From Dictyocoela muelleri (lineage: Eukaryota > Microsporidia), in NCBI GenBank assembly GCA_016256075.1, contig SDVU01000181.1, positions 1 through 18,511 on the forward strand: DNA of 18,511 bases. The letters are read 5' to 3'. A program made the position numbers and the translations under genes. The notes under the pieces were generated by a model. The model was not told the origin of the DNA. It worked only from the letters and a program-made list of their open reading frames with translations, and searched no databases. Below, in pieces: positions 8,925 to 17,619 of the stretch; the first letter of the stretch is position 1; every line of letters begins with the position of its first letter.

Positions 8925-9169
8925 ATATTACATGCTGACAACATCCATAGCTGCCAACCCGGAGAGTTGTCTCCTACCGTGGCTGTGACTTTGGTTCTTG
9001 TGTTCCAATAATACGTCACTTCCTAAGCTACCCAGAAGTTCAGCTGTATACGCGATTTTCGTTTTATCAATGACTCAGCAGGTACAGGTAATTAGTGGCT
9101 TTTCAAGAAATTTTATTTTTAACTACTTTTAGCCGAGATGCGTCGCTGCACTCATTCCCCCACGGCTGG
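8925..9169 (+). repeat. dispersed repeat R1, copy A
   Basis: The best preserved copy in the window. It starts near ATTACATGCTG and contains CATCCATAGCTGCCAACC, CTAAGCTACCCAGAAG and CAGCTGTATACGCGATTTTC. Similarity to copy B continues to the edge of the MULE at 9170 and resumes beyond it at about 10799-10845. The class is not known. A retroelement 3' end is a reasonable guess because the copies share one end and differ in extent. Confidence 0.8.
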
Positions 9170-9171
9170 GC

Positions 9172-9200
9172 GGCAACTCGCCCCAATGGGGCGAGTTGCC
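9172..9200. repeat. perfect terminal hairpin of the MULE, left
   Basis: A 13-bp GC-rich perfect stem (GGCAACTCGCCCC and its complement) closes on the loop AAT. It stands out strongly from the AT-rich surroundings. Confidence 0.95.
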
Positions 9201-9347
9201 ACTTTTTCGGTTCAATTTTTTTATAAATTTTAAGTTCGATATATGAAATAAAAAATCAAGTCCAAGAATGAAAAAAGAAAGAATATGTTAATATTAAATT
9301 AGAAAAAAAAGTCAAATATCACTAAATCTTTAAATTAATAGGGTAAA

Positions 9348-10737
9348 TCAAATTTTATTTATTATTTTTAATAATGAAGCAATTGTTTTCAAATACTGAA
9401 TTCCAATAAAATCATCATATCTAATTATTTTTTGCTTTAATTCTGCGTTTCCATCATATTTCTTAATATTATCAGATAAAAATAACCTGTTTATTTTATG
9501 TTCTATGCTTGCATGTTGTTTTCTTAATTCCTCTCTAAATTCATAAATACTAGGATGAGAATGAATAAAATTATTATTTAATGAACGATGTCAACCTTCA
9601 AGACAATTTGTTGTTTTTGGAACATCATTAATATTCTGGAAACCACGGACCAGAAATGTGTAGAAAAAAACATTTGCTTTATTGTAATTAGAATCATCAA
9701 ATGAACAATAACGGCGATATGTTTGTTTAAAATTTTCCCATAATATTTTAATTTCTTTTTATTTTCATTGTTTTTAATATAGATATCCATTTTATAAATC
9801 ATATTTGACAGATCATTTTTTGGAACAAAGGCGAGAGCTAATATCATTTTTAAACACTCTCTTATTTGCGAACTAGATTTATAATAAGTCGTCAAACCAG
9901 AACTTTGAATTTTTCGAAATAAAATTTGACTAATGTGAAAAAAACAGCCTGTTATTTCCGAGTTTTTATAAATATCATTAACTAGATATGCTGCCATCTC
10001 AAAATCAATAATTATAAATCTAGGCTGCTTTTTGATTAAATTATTCAAATAATAAAACGCTTCATCATAACATTTTTTTGATTTATTCTTCATTAAAATA
10101 TAAACTAAAGGTAAGTTTTTTTTTCCTTTATACTGCCAATAATAGTATATAGTTGTTCAAAATTCCTTGATACTGAATTTGAATGTTCCATCACAATACC
10201 ATGCTTGAGATTGTTTAAGATATAAAAGATGTGTTTCTGTGCTAAAAATAATAAATCGATTTTCATTATTCATCCCAGAATCATGCAGTAGAAAATACTC
10301 ACCAGAAAATGATTTTTTTATCGAAAATGGAATATCTTCCTCTTTTTTATTATATTGTTTTTTCGTCTTATTTTTGTTAATTTATCAGTATGATTTTTTT
10401 CATTAGGCAGAAAACGAGAGGCAGTTGATGGTACCATTTTCATTTCTCCAATAAATATATCCCTTGGCCTTTCATTGGTTTCAATTGATCTTTTTATTGT
10501 ATTAAAATTTAAAAACATGGCTTCATTCTTATCAAAATTTTGTTCACATTTGTGAACTGTAATTATTTTAACATCATCCCCACTATAAGTTTTTATTATA
10601 CCTGGACATTTTCTATTAATGCACCTCCATGTTATTATTTGATCTTTAACGCGGTGGTAGTTGTAGGCATAGCCATTCAATAATATTTTTCTTCCATTTC
10701 GTTGACTTTTTATTCCTATGATTTTTTCATGATTCAT
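9348..10737 (-). pseudogene. FLYWCH-MULE transposase, lightly broken
   Basis: Read leftward from the ATG at 10737. The N-terminal FLYWCH zinc finger is seen as GYAYNYHRVKDQIITWRC, then CPGIIKT and HKCEQ. ETNERPRDIFIGEM follows, as is common before MULE domains. The MULE transposase domain then shows WYCDGTFKF with the first catalytic Asp, PLVYILMKNKS, IIIDFEMAA with the second Asp, GCFFHISQ, and ALAFVP. The end reads NCLEG, stop, HRS, so TGA replaces the Trp of the usual EGWHR, and the tail runs to 9348. About three frameshifts (near 10370, 10165-10130 and 9745) and this stop break it. Several lie in homopolymers, so some could be sequencing errors. Intact length would be about 460 residues. 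Confidence 0.85.
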
Positions 10738-10738
10738 A

Positions 10739-10742
10739 GGGG
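10739..10742 (-). promoter_or_regulatory. CCCC start signal before the MULE transposase
   Basis: On the minus strand CCCC is followed by one T and then the ATG at 10737. This resembles the CCC signal of the host genes and argues for this start over the upstream TTG inside the terminal repeat. Confidence 0.5.
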
Positions 10743-10765
10743 TGTTTTTTTTTTGGACCGAAAAA

Positions 10766-10798
10766 GCGGCAACTCGCCCCAATGAGGAGAGTTGCCGC
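10766..10798. repeat. imperfect terminal hairpin of the MULE, right
   Basis: Ten outer base pairs (GCGGCAACTC and its complement) are perfect, with mismatches nearer the AAT loop. The left terminus is still perfect, so this end has drifted more. Confidence 0.9.
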
Positions 10799-10845
10799 TT
10801 TACGGTAATCTTAGATTCATCAGCTTGCTCGTAATTTTTTCAAAT
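10799..10845 (+). repeat. dispersed repeat R1, copy A, beyond the MULE
   Basis: GGTAATCTTAGATTCATC and the following bases resemble the reverse complement of about 305-360 in copy B (GAATCCCTTCTGGTTCATCG). This is where R1 should resume if the MULE inserted into it. The match is short and gapped. Confidence 0.45.
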
Positions 10846-11055
10846 TTTTTAAGACAATTTTTATATCATTGTCTGTGTAAAAACGGATTTTTCATATGTA
10901 TACAATACATATCCTGAATAATGTGGCCTTTTGAGCCTATCGAAGTTATAATTTTAGTTTAAAGATAATTTTTTACTACTTATATGTGTTTTATATATTT
11001 TTAATTTTATTATTAGACTCGAACGTTGTCAGAAACTGAACTTTTTATATCAAAT

Positions 11056-11162
11056 AACTCATCTTTGGTATCTTATCAGACACCGCAACTCATCTTTGGT
11101 ATCTTATCAGACACCGCAACTCATATTCGGTATCATATCAGACAAAAAACCCATCTTCGGTA
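11056..11162. repeat. 31-bp tandem repeat, about 3.5 units
   Basis: Units at 11056-11086 and 11087-11117 are identical (start AACTCATCTTTGGTATC). The third (11118-11148) is diverged and the fourth is partial. The unit is less AT-rich than its surroundings. No function is apparent. Confidence 0.9.
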
Positions 11163-11320
11163 AGTTTTATGGCAGCAAAGCTTAATGATTAGATTAAAAA
11201 GTCGGTTTGTAAGCTTGACAATTATCTGATAAAATAAGAAATCCGTTTTTGATTGTTTTATCCATTTAATTTATAGAGCCATAGATTTAATATATACAAT
11301 TGGTTCATGCCAGCGTCATA

Positions 11321-11434
11321 TTGTTTTTGAATTTCTATGTTGTATTTGAATTCTCATGTTGTTTTTAAATTTTCATCTTGGATTTAAATTTTCATATTGT
11401 TTTTAAATTTTCATGATATTTTTGAATTTTAATT
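11321..11434. repeat. 19-bp tandem repeat, six units
   Basis: Units begin TTGTTTTTAAATTTTCAT and vary at a few positions. At least two units recur in reverse orientation at about 11870-11915, so the 480 bp between them is bracketed by inverted copies. Confidence 0.85.
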
Positions 11435-11928
11435 TTTGTTTTTGAAAAATTTGAAAAATTTGAAAAAACACCAAACCGGCATAAATATATAGGGGTTATT
11501 CAGTTTTGTACCCTTTTTCAATTATACGTTGTTTTAAAAAAAATTTAAAAAGAACACGAACACATACATAAATAGAGAAAATCTTAATATTTTTTTGTCT
11601 TACAAGTAGCATTTTTATTTAAAAACACCTGTTAAATTTCGACATCGATCTTATTAAACGATCAGTATTTTGAGTTTTTTTGACCAGAACTTTTACTTTC
11701 ATGATTAAAATTTTGTTTTTTTAATGCTAAATTGAATTTCATATTCCCCAATTTAAATCGTATTACAAATGATTTTATCTTCATGATCAGTAATTTTCTT
11801 CTAATTATAAATAATATTTTTTCATAAAAATCTTTCATCTGTTTCATGTCGCTCTTATCTTGTTCTAAAATTTTCAAAAAACAACATGAAAATTCAAATA
11901 CAATATGAACTAGCAAGGACCAAACGAG
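11435..11928. other. AT-rich stretch bracketed by inverted 19-bp units, no gene supported
   Basis: An open frame of 96 codons on the minus strand (11662-11952) has no recognisable family. Its N-terminal part is made of the MITE end and of the 19-bp repeat units, so I do not accept it as a gene. The bracketing inverted units suggest an old foldback insertion. Confidence 0.5.
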
Positions 11929-12230
11929 GTTCTTACCCGGGTTAGAGACCATAGAAAAATTGACGATAGATAAAAATAAAAAAAAACAGTTTATATCTAA
12001 AATTATATGCTGATTTATTTTCCTGAAACATTTTTTATATGTATTTTTATACTTTTTATTTTTCCATAATTCGAAAAGCGAAATATAAAAAAATAAAGAG
12101 TATAAAAATAAATATGAATTTTTTTTAGAAAAAGTAAATCAGCATATAATTTTAGATATAAAGCGTTATTTTATTTTTATCTATCGTCAATTTCTTAATG
12201 GTCCCATACCCTGGTCACGATTCGAACACC
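11929..12230. mobile_element. foldback MITE, family 2, copy a
   Basis: Two arms of about 115-130 bp pair around a centre near 12070. Shared landmarks are AATTGACGATAGATAAAAAT, ATATCTAAAATTATATGCTG and TTTTTATACT, with their complements. The outer ends (GGTTAGAGACCATAG on the left) are less well matched on the right. There is no coding content. The same family occurs at 13290-13522. Confidence 0.8.
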
Positions 12231-12449
12231 TATATTAAAATTGATGATTAAAAAAAAAAATTAAAAGTTAATAAACAAATTTTAAAAATTAAAAAATAGA
12301 ATAACGGAATTAAAAAATACTTAAAATTTTATAGAATAGATTTAATTCATTATAATATCCAGAAATTTGCCAAATTCAATATGTTTATAATTCTTAAAAA
12401 CATAAAAATATTTAAATGATCGTTAAATGTTTCAATTCTCATACCATAA
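12231..12449. other. AT-rich stretch, nothing recognised
   Basis: Mostly A/T runs. It probably holds the far end of the Merlin copy 2 element, but no inverted terminus could be fixed. Confidence 0.4.
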
Positions 12450-12459
12450 CTATAGTGTC

Positions 12460-13211
12460 TTATTTTTTTTTTTTAACGACCAAGTATTTTCATTAGTATG
12501 CGTGTCTGCTTCGGTTTCCTTTAAACGAAATTATATTTATGACATACAGAATCGCTAAAATAATTTCCTATAGATTTGTATGCAGACTATTTATTAGATA
12601 CAACATAGCTGGTGCTTTTAATATTTTTTTGTATAATAGGGATCCGTGTTTTACAATTTAATTTGTCTACTCGCAGTAGAAAAAGAATTTTCCTGTCTTT
12701 TTTTATTTGTTCTCCATGTCTAGACAGCCTTTCTTGATCTTCCAACTCTATATTTTCTTAAGCTCCAAAAATATTTATCTATGTTAACTTCTTATAGAAC
12801 ACCCCAACATTCGCTGATTCTTAACAACGAATTCACTTATTTAGTCTCTCTATAACGATACTAATGTGCCATACATATTTTCGGAGATCCTAAAATTGTT
12901 CATTCTATATTCAGATGTAAAATAGTCGCGGTTATAAAAAATAAAAAGCAACCTTAAGAACATAACAGAATCAATCTTAGTATTTTTAGACAATCAGAAA
13001 GCAAATTTTTTAAACAGCTTTATTTTCTACATTTCAAGCATATTTGAAATTATTCCTGAGTTTGGTTTAATTTTATAATATTTTTGCATTTATGGCATCT
13101 TTTTGTTTGTGGAATAGCCCCTAAAACCTATAAAAATTTAAGGGCGTTTTTCTTGTCATAAATATAAATAAAAAATTCAAAATCAGTCAAATAATTTAAT
13201 CGATTTAACAT
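12460..13211 (-). pseudogene. Merlin transposase relic, copy 2
   Basis: On the minus strand an ATG at 13211 directly follows CCCCC. Motifs then come in Merlin order across several frames. The zinc-ribbon-like RCHKCKNIIKLNQ is at about 13105-13065. EFVVKNQRMLG, typical of the region before the first catalytic residues, is near 12830-12798. SLRKYRVGR is near 12763-12737. IPIIQKNIKSTSYVVSN lies near 12645-12595. HKYNFV and, in another frame, ETEADTHTNENTW correspond to the usual FVDP..G.HTN.IE.W ending, near 12545-12483. Many stops and shifts, more than in copy 1, suggest greater age. It could be a different lineage of the same superfamily. Confidence 0.7.
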
Positions 13212-13216
13212 GGGGG
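13212..13216 (-). promoter_or_regulatory. CCCCC directly before the Merlin copy 2 start
   Basis: Read on the minus strand, five C precede the ATG at 13211 with no gap. This matches the host start signal, though the C-run may simply belong to the Merlin terminus. Confidence 0.4.
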
Positions 13217-13289
13217 TGAAATTAAATTTTTTTATAGGTGTTTGTATTGTGAATTTTGAGTTAAGTTCATAGAACATTGATAATATAAA

Positions 13290-13522
13290 AAGGCTTAAAA
13301 TCTAAATTTTTTTGCAGATTTATTTTCTCGGAACATTTTTTTATATTAATTTTTATACTTTGATTTTTCTATATTTCGCTTCGCGAAATATAGAAAAATC
13401 AAAGTATAAAAATTAATATAAAAAATGTCCGGTTATTTAAATCAGCATAAAATTTTAGATATAAAGCGTTTTTTTATTTTTTTTATCATCAATTTTCTCT
13501 AGTCTCTAACCGGGGTAAGTAC
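13290..13522. mobile_element. foldback MITE, family 2, copy b, with a 38-bp perfect palindrome
   Basis: The right arm (to 13522, ending TCTCTAACCGGGGTAAGTACC) matches the left arm of copy a in reverse. The left arm starts late, near 13290, and lacks the outer end. At the centre, 13342-13379 and 13383-13420 are perfect complements with a TTC loop and GCGAAAT at the base of the loop. Confidence 0.85.
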
Positions 13523-14339
13523 CCCCTAACAATTTGATCAACTCATTATTGCTGTAAAATAATCACAAAAAATTTCTTCTCGACGTTTTTTTATGCGCGA
13601 GTATGATTAGACATTCCGATGTCATGTTACATAATTTTTCCCTATATTACATATTACAGGCGATGAATATTTTAATTTGCTTTTTAAATTTTTTATTACT
13701 TTCTTAACACGGAAAACCCCATGAATGAACTAATTTATGTAAAATAGGAGTTTTATCGCAGTTATATACTTTTTATTCCCCATATTTTACGTATTTTATT
13801 TTAACACTAATATTAAATCATCAAATGTTTAATTATTTGCCACAATACCTTCTCCTGAGCATTGCTTTATTGAAATGACATGTTTTTGCAAAATTGAAAA
13901 AATAAAACCATTATAGCTATGAAATTATTAAATTTCATATTCTATTCACTCACTATGATAAATAAAGTTTCTTAAATAATAATGATGCACGAGTTTTTAA
14001 TAATGTTTCGGTAATTAACTTCCTTTAACAGTTATCAAAAGCAATTTTTTATTAATTTGTTTAAGAATACAAATTTTTTTACACGGGGTATGTTTAGTAA
14101 ACACCGTATTAGCTATTTGGGCCTTAATTTATCTTTATTTTTTATATAATCTTTTACTGACCGCCTATTAATAACATTTTTTTACTTCTGGATGAATTTC
14201 TGCCAAAAACACGCCTCTAATACTGGCTTCATAATATTTTATTTAATCCAAACTTTTTCCTTCAGAGTCAAGCGATTGTATTTTATTTTATATTATATTA
14301 CTTTGTTTTTATTTCATTTTTCTGAGGGTGACAAGGTTG
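13523..14339. other. AT-rich intergenic stretch, no gene seen
   Basis: Only short open frames occur. The one at 14192-14404 is hydrophobic from T-rich composition and resembles no family. ACCCC followed by ATG near 13720 opens only eight codons. Confidence 0.55.
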
Positions 14340-14990
14340 GTTTATTATTTTCGTTATTTTATCCTTATAGTCTCATTTTCATAGTTACAAACCCATATTT
14401 ATGATGTTATGGACCATTTTTAGAATTATAGACATTTTTTTGGCTTCAAGCGTTTTTTCACTAAAAAATCCTGATAATAATCAAATATGTATAAGCATCC
14501 ATCACGTTTTATTAGATGAAAACTTTACAAAAAATTATATCATTAGTGGAGAACAAAATCAACAAATTCTCTATTTATTGACAAGTAAAATGTATATAAA
14601 TAATAATGATAAAATAAAAAATGTACATAAGTAAAATAAATATTATAAAAAAGTGTTTTTAATTTAGGCCGTATCTTCAAAATTAAAAAAAACCTTTTTT
14701 TTAATTTTTTTGTTTTACAACTTTTGTATTATTTTTTATAGTGCAAAACGATAAATGAATCTAGCGTTTTGACACCAAGGTAAAAACGCTGGATAAACTT
14801 ATAGTCTTTTTTTCACAATAACGAACCCATATTTCTAAAGTTATGGATCATTTTTTAGATTTATAGATACCCTTTTTTATTATAAATTACTCTCTTTTAT
14901 AAACTTATAGAACTATTTTTATAAACTTTTAACCACATTTATTTCAGAGTTATATATATATATTTTTATAGTGATATATACCTACTTATT
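14340..14990 (+). repeat. degenerate 21-22-bp periodic repeat zone
   Basis: Variants of AGTTATAGACCATTTTT recur every 20-22 bases. A long stretch is also repeated directly: 14357-14434 and 14798-14873 agree at roughly four of five positions, sharing CTTATAGTCT, AACCCATATTT and GTTATGGA. The open frames here come from this repeat. Confidence 0.7.
14741..14792 (-). mobile_element. terminus of a second hairpin-ended element family
   Basis: The reverse complement matches 18455-18495 at the right edge: a stem with AACGCTGG, then an A/T stretch and ATCGTTTTGC. The hairpin (14761-14773 with 14780-14792) has 11 of 13 pairs. The order of motifs says the element body would lie to the left of 14741, but no partner end was found. 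Confidence 0.6.
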
Positions 14991-15302
14991 CAGAGTTATT
15001 AATAATCAGCAAAAATTTCCTTGATCGAATTTTTTTTTATAAAAAAACATTTTGCTCCCGTATTTCTCAACCTTATTTTTTAGCATTATTTTTACCATTA
15101 TTCTTAGTTTTAGTTATAACTTATAAATTTTACATCAAAGTCATTCAATAAATATTCTTGAGCCATTTTTTTGACCGTATTTATTATACCAATTCTAACT
15201 TTATTTTTTCGCTCATTTTTTTAACGCATATTTCTTGATCTTTTTTTTTATTGCTTTTTTTCAATTCGCAATTTCGGCTTCGAACTGCGTAATAATGACC
15301 GG
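14991..15302. other. T-rich stretch, no gene seen
   Basis: Loose repeats such as GAGCCATTTTTTTGACC and GCTCATTTTTTTAACGC occur and may continue the 21-22-bp theme. The minus-strand open frame at 15184-15375 overlaps the next foldback element and is not accepted. Confidence 0.5.
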
Positions 15303-15895
15303 TTCCCGCATACTTTGCTCCCAACAAAAAAAAATAAAAATAAACCTTATGGTCGTGACAAAAAAATAAAATCATTAATTTATAAATTTTTTTTATTTAA
15401 AATTAATTAATGCTCAAATTTATTAAAAACAATTCATTATCAATTTTAGTAAAAAAAATAATTAATTCATAATAAATTGTATAAAATCAATCAAATAATC
15501 ATCAAAGAAAACTCTTTTAATCATATACATTATTAAATATCTCTTTAAAACGATCTTAGAACTGCTATACACACTAACACGATATAAACAAATTGGTCTG
15601 GTTTAAAAAGAAGAGTGCTTATAAACCAAAATATAACGAAATATAAAAAAATTTTTTTAGGTATATGATTAAAAGAGTTTTGTTGATGATTATTTATTGA
15701 TTTTATACAACTTATCATAAATTAATTAATTTTTTGTAAAAAAAATGGATAATGAATAAAATTCAAATAAAATTTATAATTAATTAATTTTAAATTAAAA
15801 AATTTTTAAAATTAATGATTTTATTTTTTTTATCACGACCATAAGAGTTATTTTTATTTTTTTTGTTAAGGGGGTGAGGCTATGTATCTGGGAAT
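15303..15895. mobile_element. large foldback element, about 590 bp
   Basis: Left arm 15303-15529 and right arm 15661-15895 are inverted copies with small gaps. Landmarks are CTTATGGTCGTGA, ATCATTAAT, ATTGTATAAAATCAATC and CTCTTTTAATCATATAC on the left, mirrored on the right. About 130 bp of unpaired sequence lies between the arms. The ends read TTCCC on both sides. No matching flanking duplication was seen and there is no coding content. Confidence 0.85.
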
Positions 15896-16304
15896 CATAA
15901 AGACCTTATCAAATGTAATAATCACAATAGAAAACTCAATACCTTAATAAAAATTATATTTATTAATTATTCTCAGATGTTCGTATTTTTCATAAAAATA
16001 CAAAGCAAAAGTGCAATTATTATCAGAATCTATCATACCATTTCTTATATCGCCTATGGTTTAATCTTAAATGTTCATATAAATAGGAGGCAAAAATTAT
16101 CGGTGCCTAATGTTTGCCTTTTATTCGCATTTTTAGTTATAAGCGCGCTTTTATAGGTTCAAACATTTTCAAAGTTAAATTCAATTTTTAACGAAGTTAT
16201 AGACACTATTTATCGTTTTGCAGAAACAATTTTCGCGAGTTATGTCACATTTTTGAATATTTATACAAAAATAATCTCACCTAAATAATATTAATAAATC
16301 ATAT
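15896..16304. other. intergenic stretch with one cluster of 21-bp-type units
   Basis: Units such as AAGTTATAGACACTATTT and GAGTTATGTCACATTTTT occur at 16192-16255, in the same orientation as the array at 14.34-14.99 kb. No gene is seen. Confidence 0.5.
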
Positions 16305-16456
16305 ATCTTAAGAATCGGCATAATTCTCTGTTCGACATCTAGATTTTTTTCCTGAAAAGAAAATTATTTAGATCACCTTGACTTTTTTTAAATAATTTTA
16401 TATTATAGGAAAAATCAAAATTCAGACGTAGTTGTACTGACAATTCTTAAGATCTT
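16305..16456. mobile_element. short decayed foldback element
   Basis: ATCTTAAGAAT at about 16306 is mirrored by ATTCTTAAGAT near 16445-16455. Similarity continues inward over about 60 bp on each side (TTTTTTTCC, AAAATTATTTA and complements). The arms are clearly diverged. No duplication was found. Confidence 0.6.
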
Positions 16457-16510
16457 TGATACTGTAATATTTATGTGGGTAAATTATTGGTATAAATATC
16501 TAAAATGCGT

Positions 16511-16690
16511 ATATGAGACCCGAAAAATGTCCCTATAGTCTTAAATTATGTTTTTAACTCTGGAAAAAAAAGTATATATTTTTTATAGAAATGTCTATTT
16601 CTTCAAAAAATGGTTCTATAATTTGAAAAACGTGTCTGTAACTTAGAAGAAATGGATACATAACTTCGAAAAATGGAGATATAACAATGA
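16511..16690 (-). repeat. degenerate 21-22-bp periodic repeat, inverted orientation
   Basis: GAAAAATG followed by a variable base or two and CTATAACTT recurs about every 21 bases, the reverse complement of the theme seen at 14.34-14.99 kb. The minus-strand open frame at 16554-16862 is produced by it. Confidence 0.65.
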
Positions 16691-17070
16691 AAACTCTATT
16701 AAAAAATCTAGGCGATAATTTTTTTAGGAGGGAACGATTTGGGAGATGATGACTTTTATTCACATAAAAAAAATTCATGAAAAAAATGGTGGATAATTTT
16801 AGAGGGTTTAGTATTTTTCGGGGGTGGCACTGCATATTAAAAATAACTTTTTTTTTAAACAATAATTGATATAAAATATTAATAATGTTAGAATCGTAAA
16901 ATCTCCAAAATTATTTTTATTTTTTTTAGCAAATTTATGTTCTTTCATAAATTAAATGAATATAACATGTATAAAAAAAGATAAGATTATAGGTTATGTA
17001 TTTTGGACAATGTTTAACATATAAATATAAAAATATATGATAAATGTTATACTAAAATTGTTTTGAGTAA
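16691..17070. other. intergenic stretch, nothing recognised
   Basis: Two short G-rich patches (AGGAGGGAACG near 16725 and CGGGGGTGG near 16819) break the AT-rich background. No gene, array or inverted end is visible. Confidence 0.5.
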
Positions 17071-17075
17071 TCTTC

Positions 17076-17139
17076 CCCGTCGCGCCTCTTGCTCGGTCGC
17101 GCGCAACTCGCTCAACTCGCGCAACTCGCTCAACTCGCT
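17076..17139. repeat. GC-rich patch with four 9-bp units
   Basis: CAACTCGCT or CAACTCGCG occurs four times in a row (17104-17139) after a CG-rich lead-in containing CGGTCGCGCG. GCAACTCGC is also part of the MULE terminus. The composition is unlike the rest of the window. Confidence 0.85.
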
Positions 17140-17619
17140 AAACAATAATAAAGATAATTTAAATAATTCGGACCTTAATACTTTTTAATTACATTAAAAA
17201 TTCTAACTACTGATCTAAAGACAGCAATTTTTTTATGGCATCATCATTATTCCTACAGGGTACAAGGAAACGGTTAAAACTTCATTCCCGCAAAAAGATA
17301 AAATGTTTATCGTATTCACGAAAATAATATATAGATAATGAAAAATAGGATCTATACAGTTTTTTTCTCCCATGGGTGGGAAAGGTATATATAATTAAAT
17401 TTACAATTTGATTCATTGTAAAAATGGGGTAAAAAGTCGGCCTAAAACTGGAATTGGAAAAATTCTGTCTAAAATTGGAATGGGAAAAAAACGAATGAGA
17501 TCCGAAAAATAGTTTACAAAAAATTATTTAAGTAAAAAAAGGCTTAAAATTCTTCATAATGAATAAAAAAAATATGATTTAAAATTTTAATAACATTTTA
17601 TTTTTTCAAACTCTATTCA
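17140..17619. other. spacer downstream of the J-domain gene
   Basis: It contains an imperfect duplication of about 27 bp (CTAAAACTGGAATTGG near 17442 and CTAAAATTGGAATGGG near 17469). The part next to the gene should hold its polyadenylation signals; AATAAA occurs on the minus strand shortly after the stop. Confidence 0.5.

Larger units (their letters stand above)
9170..10798 (-). mobile_element. Mutator-like DNA transposon with hairpin termini
   Basis: The element is about 1629 bp, bounded by inverted repeats of about 44 bp: GCGGCAACTCGCC from 9170 and the same sequence, slightly changed, from 10798 on the other strand. Each terminus is also a palindrome on its own (9172-9200 and 10766-10798). 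The transposase lies on the minus strand and nearly fills the element. It sits inside R1 copy A. Mutator elements usually make 8-11 bp duplications. Here only ACGG is shared by the flanks (CCACGGCT and TTACGGTA), so the duplication is unproven. Confidence 0.85.
12450..13250 (-). mobile_element. Merlin DNA transposon, copy 2 (old relic)
   Basis: The transposase relic runs leftward. The right end (about 13205-13250, other strand) reads AAATTTAATTTCACCCCC, comparable with the AATTAGTTAATTTACCCCCC end of copy 1. The left end could not be found. Its position between two copies of MITE family 2 and its opposite orientation to copy 1 show a separate insertion. Confidence 0.7.

Noticed and set aside
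8816-9019. Minus-strand open frame of 67 codons
   Set aside because: It begins inside repeat R1 and the frame is not kept in the other copies.
11662-11952. Minus-strand open frame of 96 codons
   Set aside because: Its start lies in the end of MITE family 2 and it crosses the 19-bp repeat units. No family resemblance and no CCC signal.
12205-12232. B-box-like sequence on the minus strand (GTTCGAATCGTGACC)
   Set aside because: No A box or tRNA arms lie at the right distance. It is the outer end of the MITE.
13715-13745. ACCCC followed by ATG, like a gene start
   Set aside because: The frame closes after eight codons.
14083-14107. TGTTTAGTAAACA palindrome, resembling an operator or forkhead site
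   Set aside because: Short and A/T-rich, so expected by chance in this composition; no gene start lies next to it.
14192-14634. Two successive plus-strand open frames, the first hydrophobic
   Set aside because: T-rich composition explains the hydrophobicity, and the second is partly the 21-bp repeat. No recognisable motif.
16554-16862. Minus-strand open frame of 102 codons
   Set aside because: It is largely the inverted 21-22-bp repeat read as protein.
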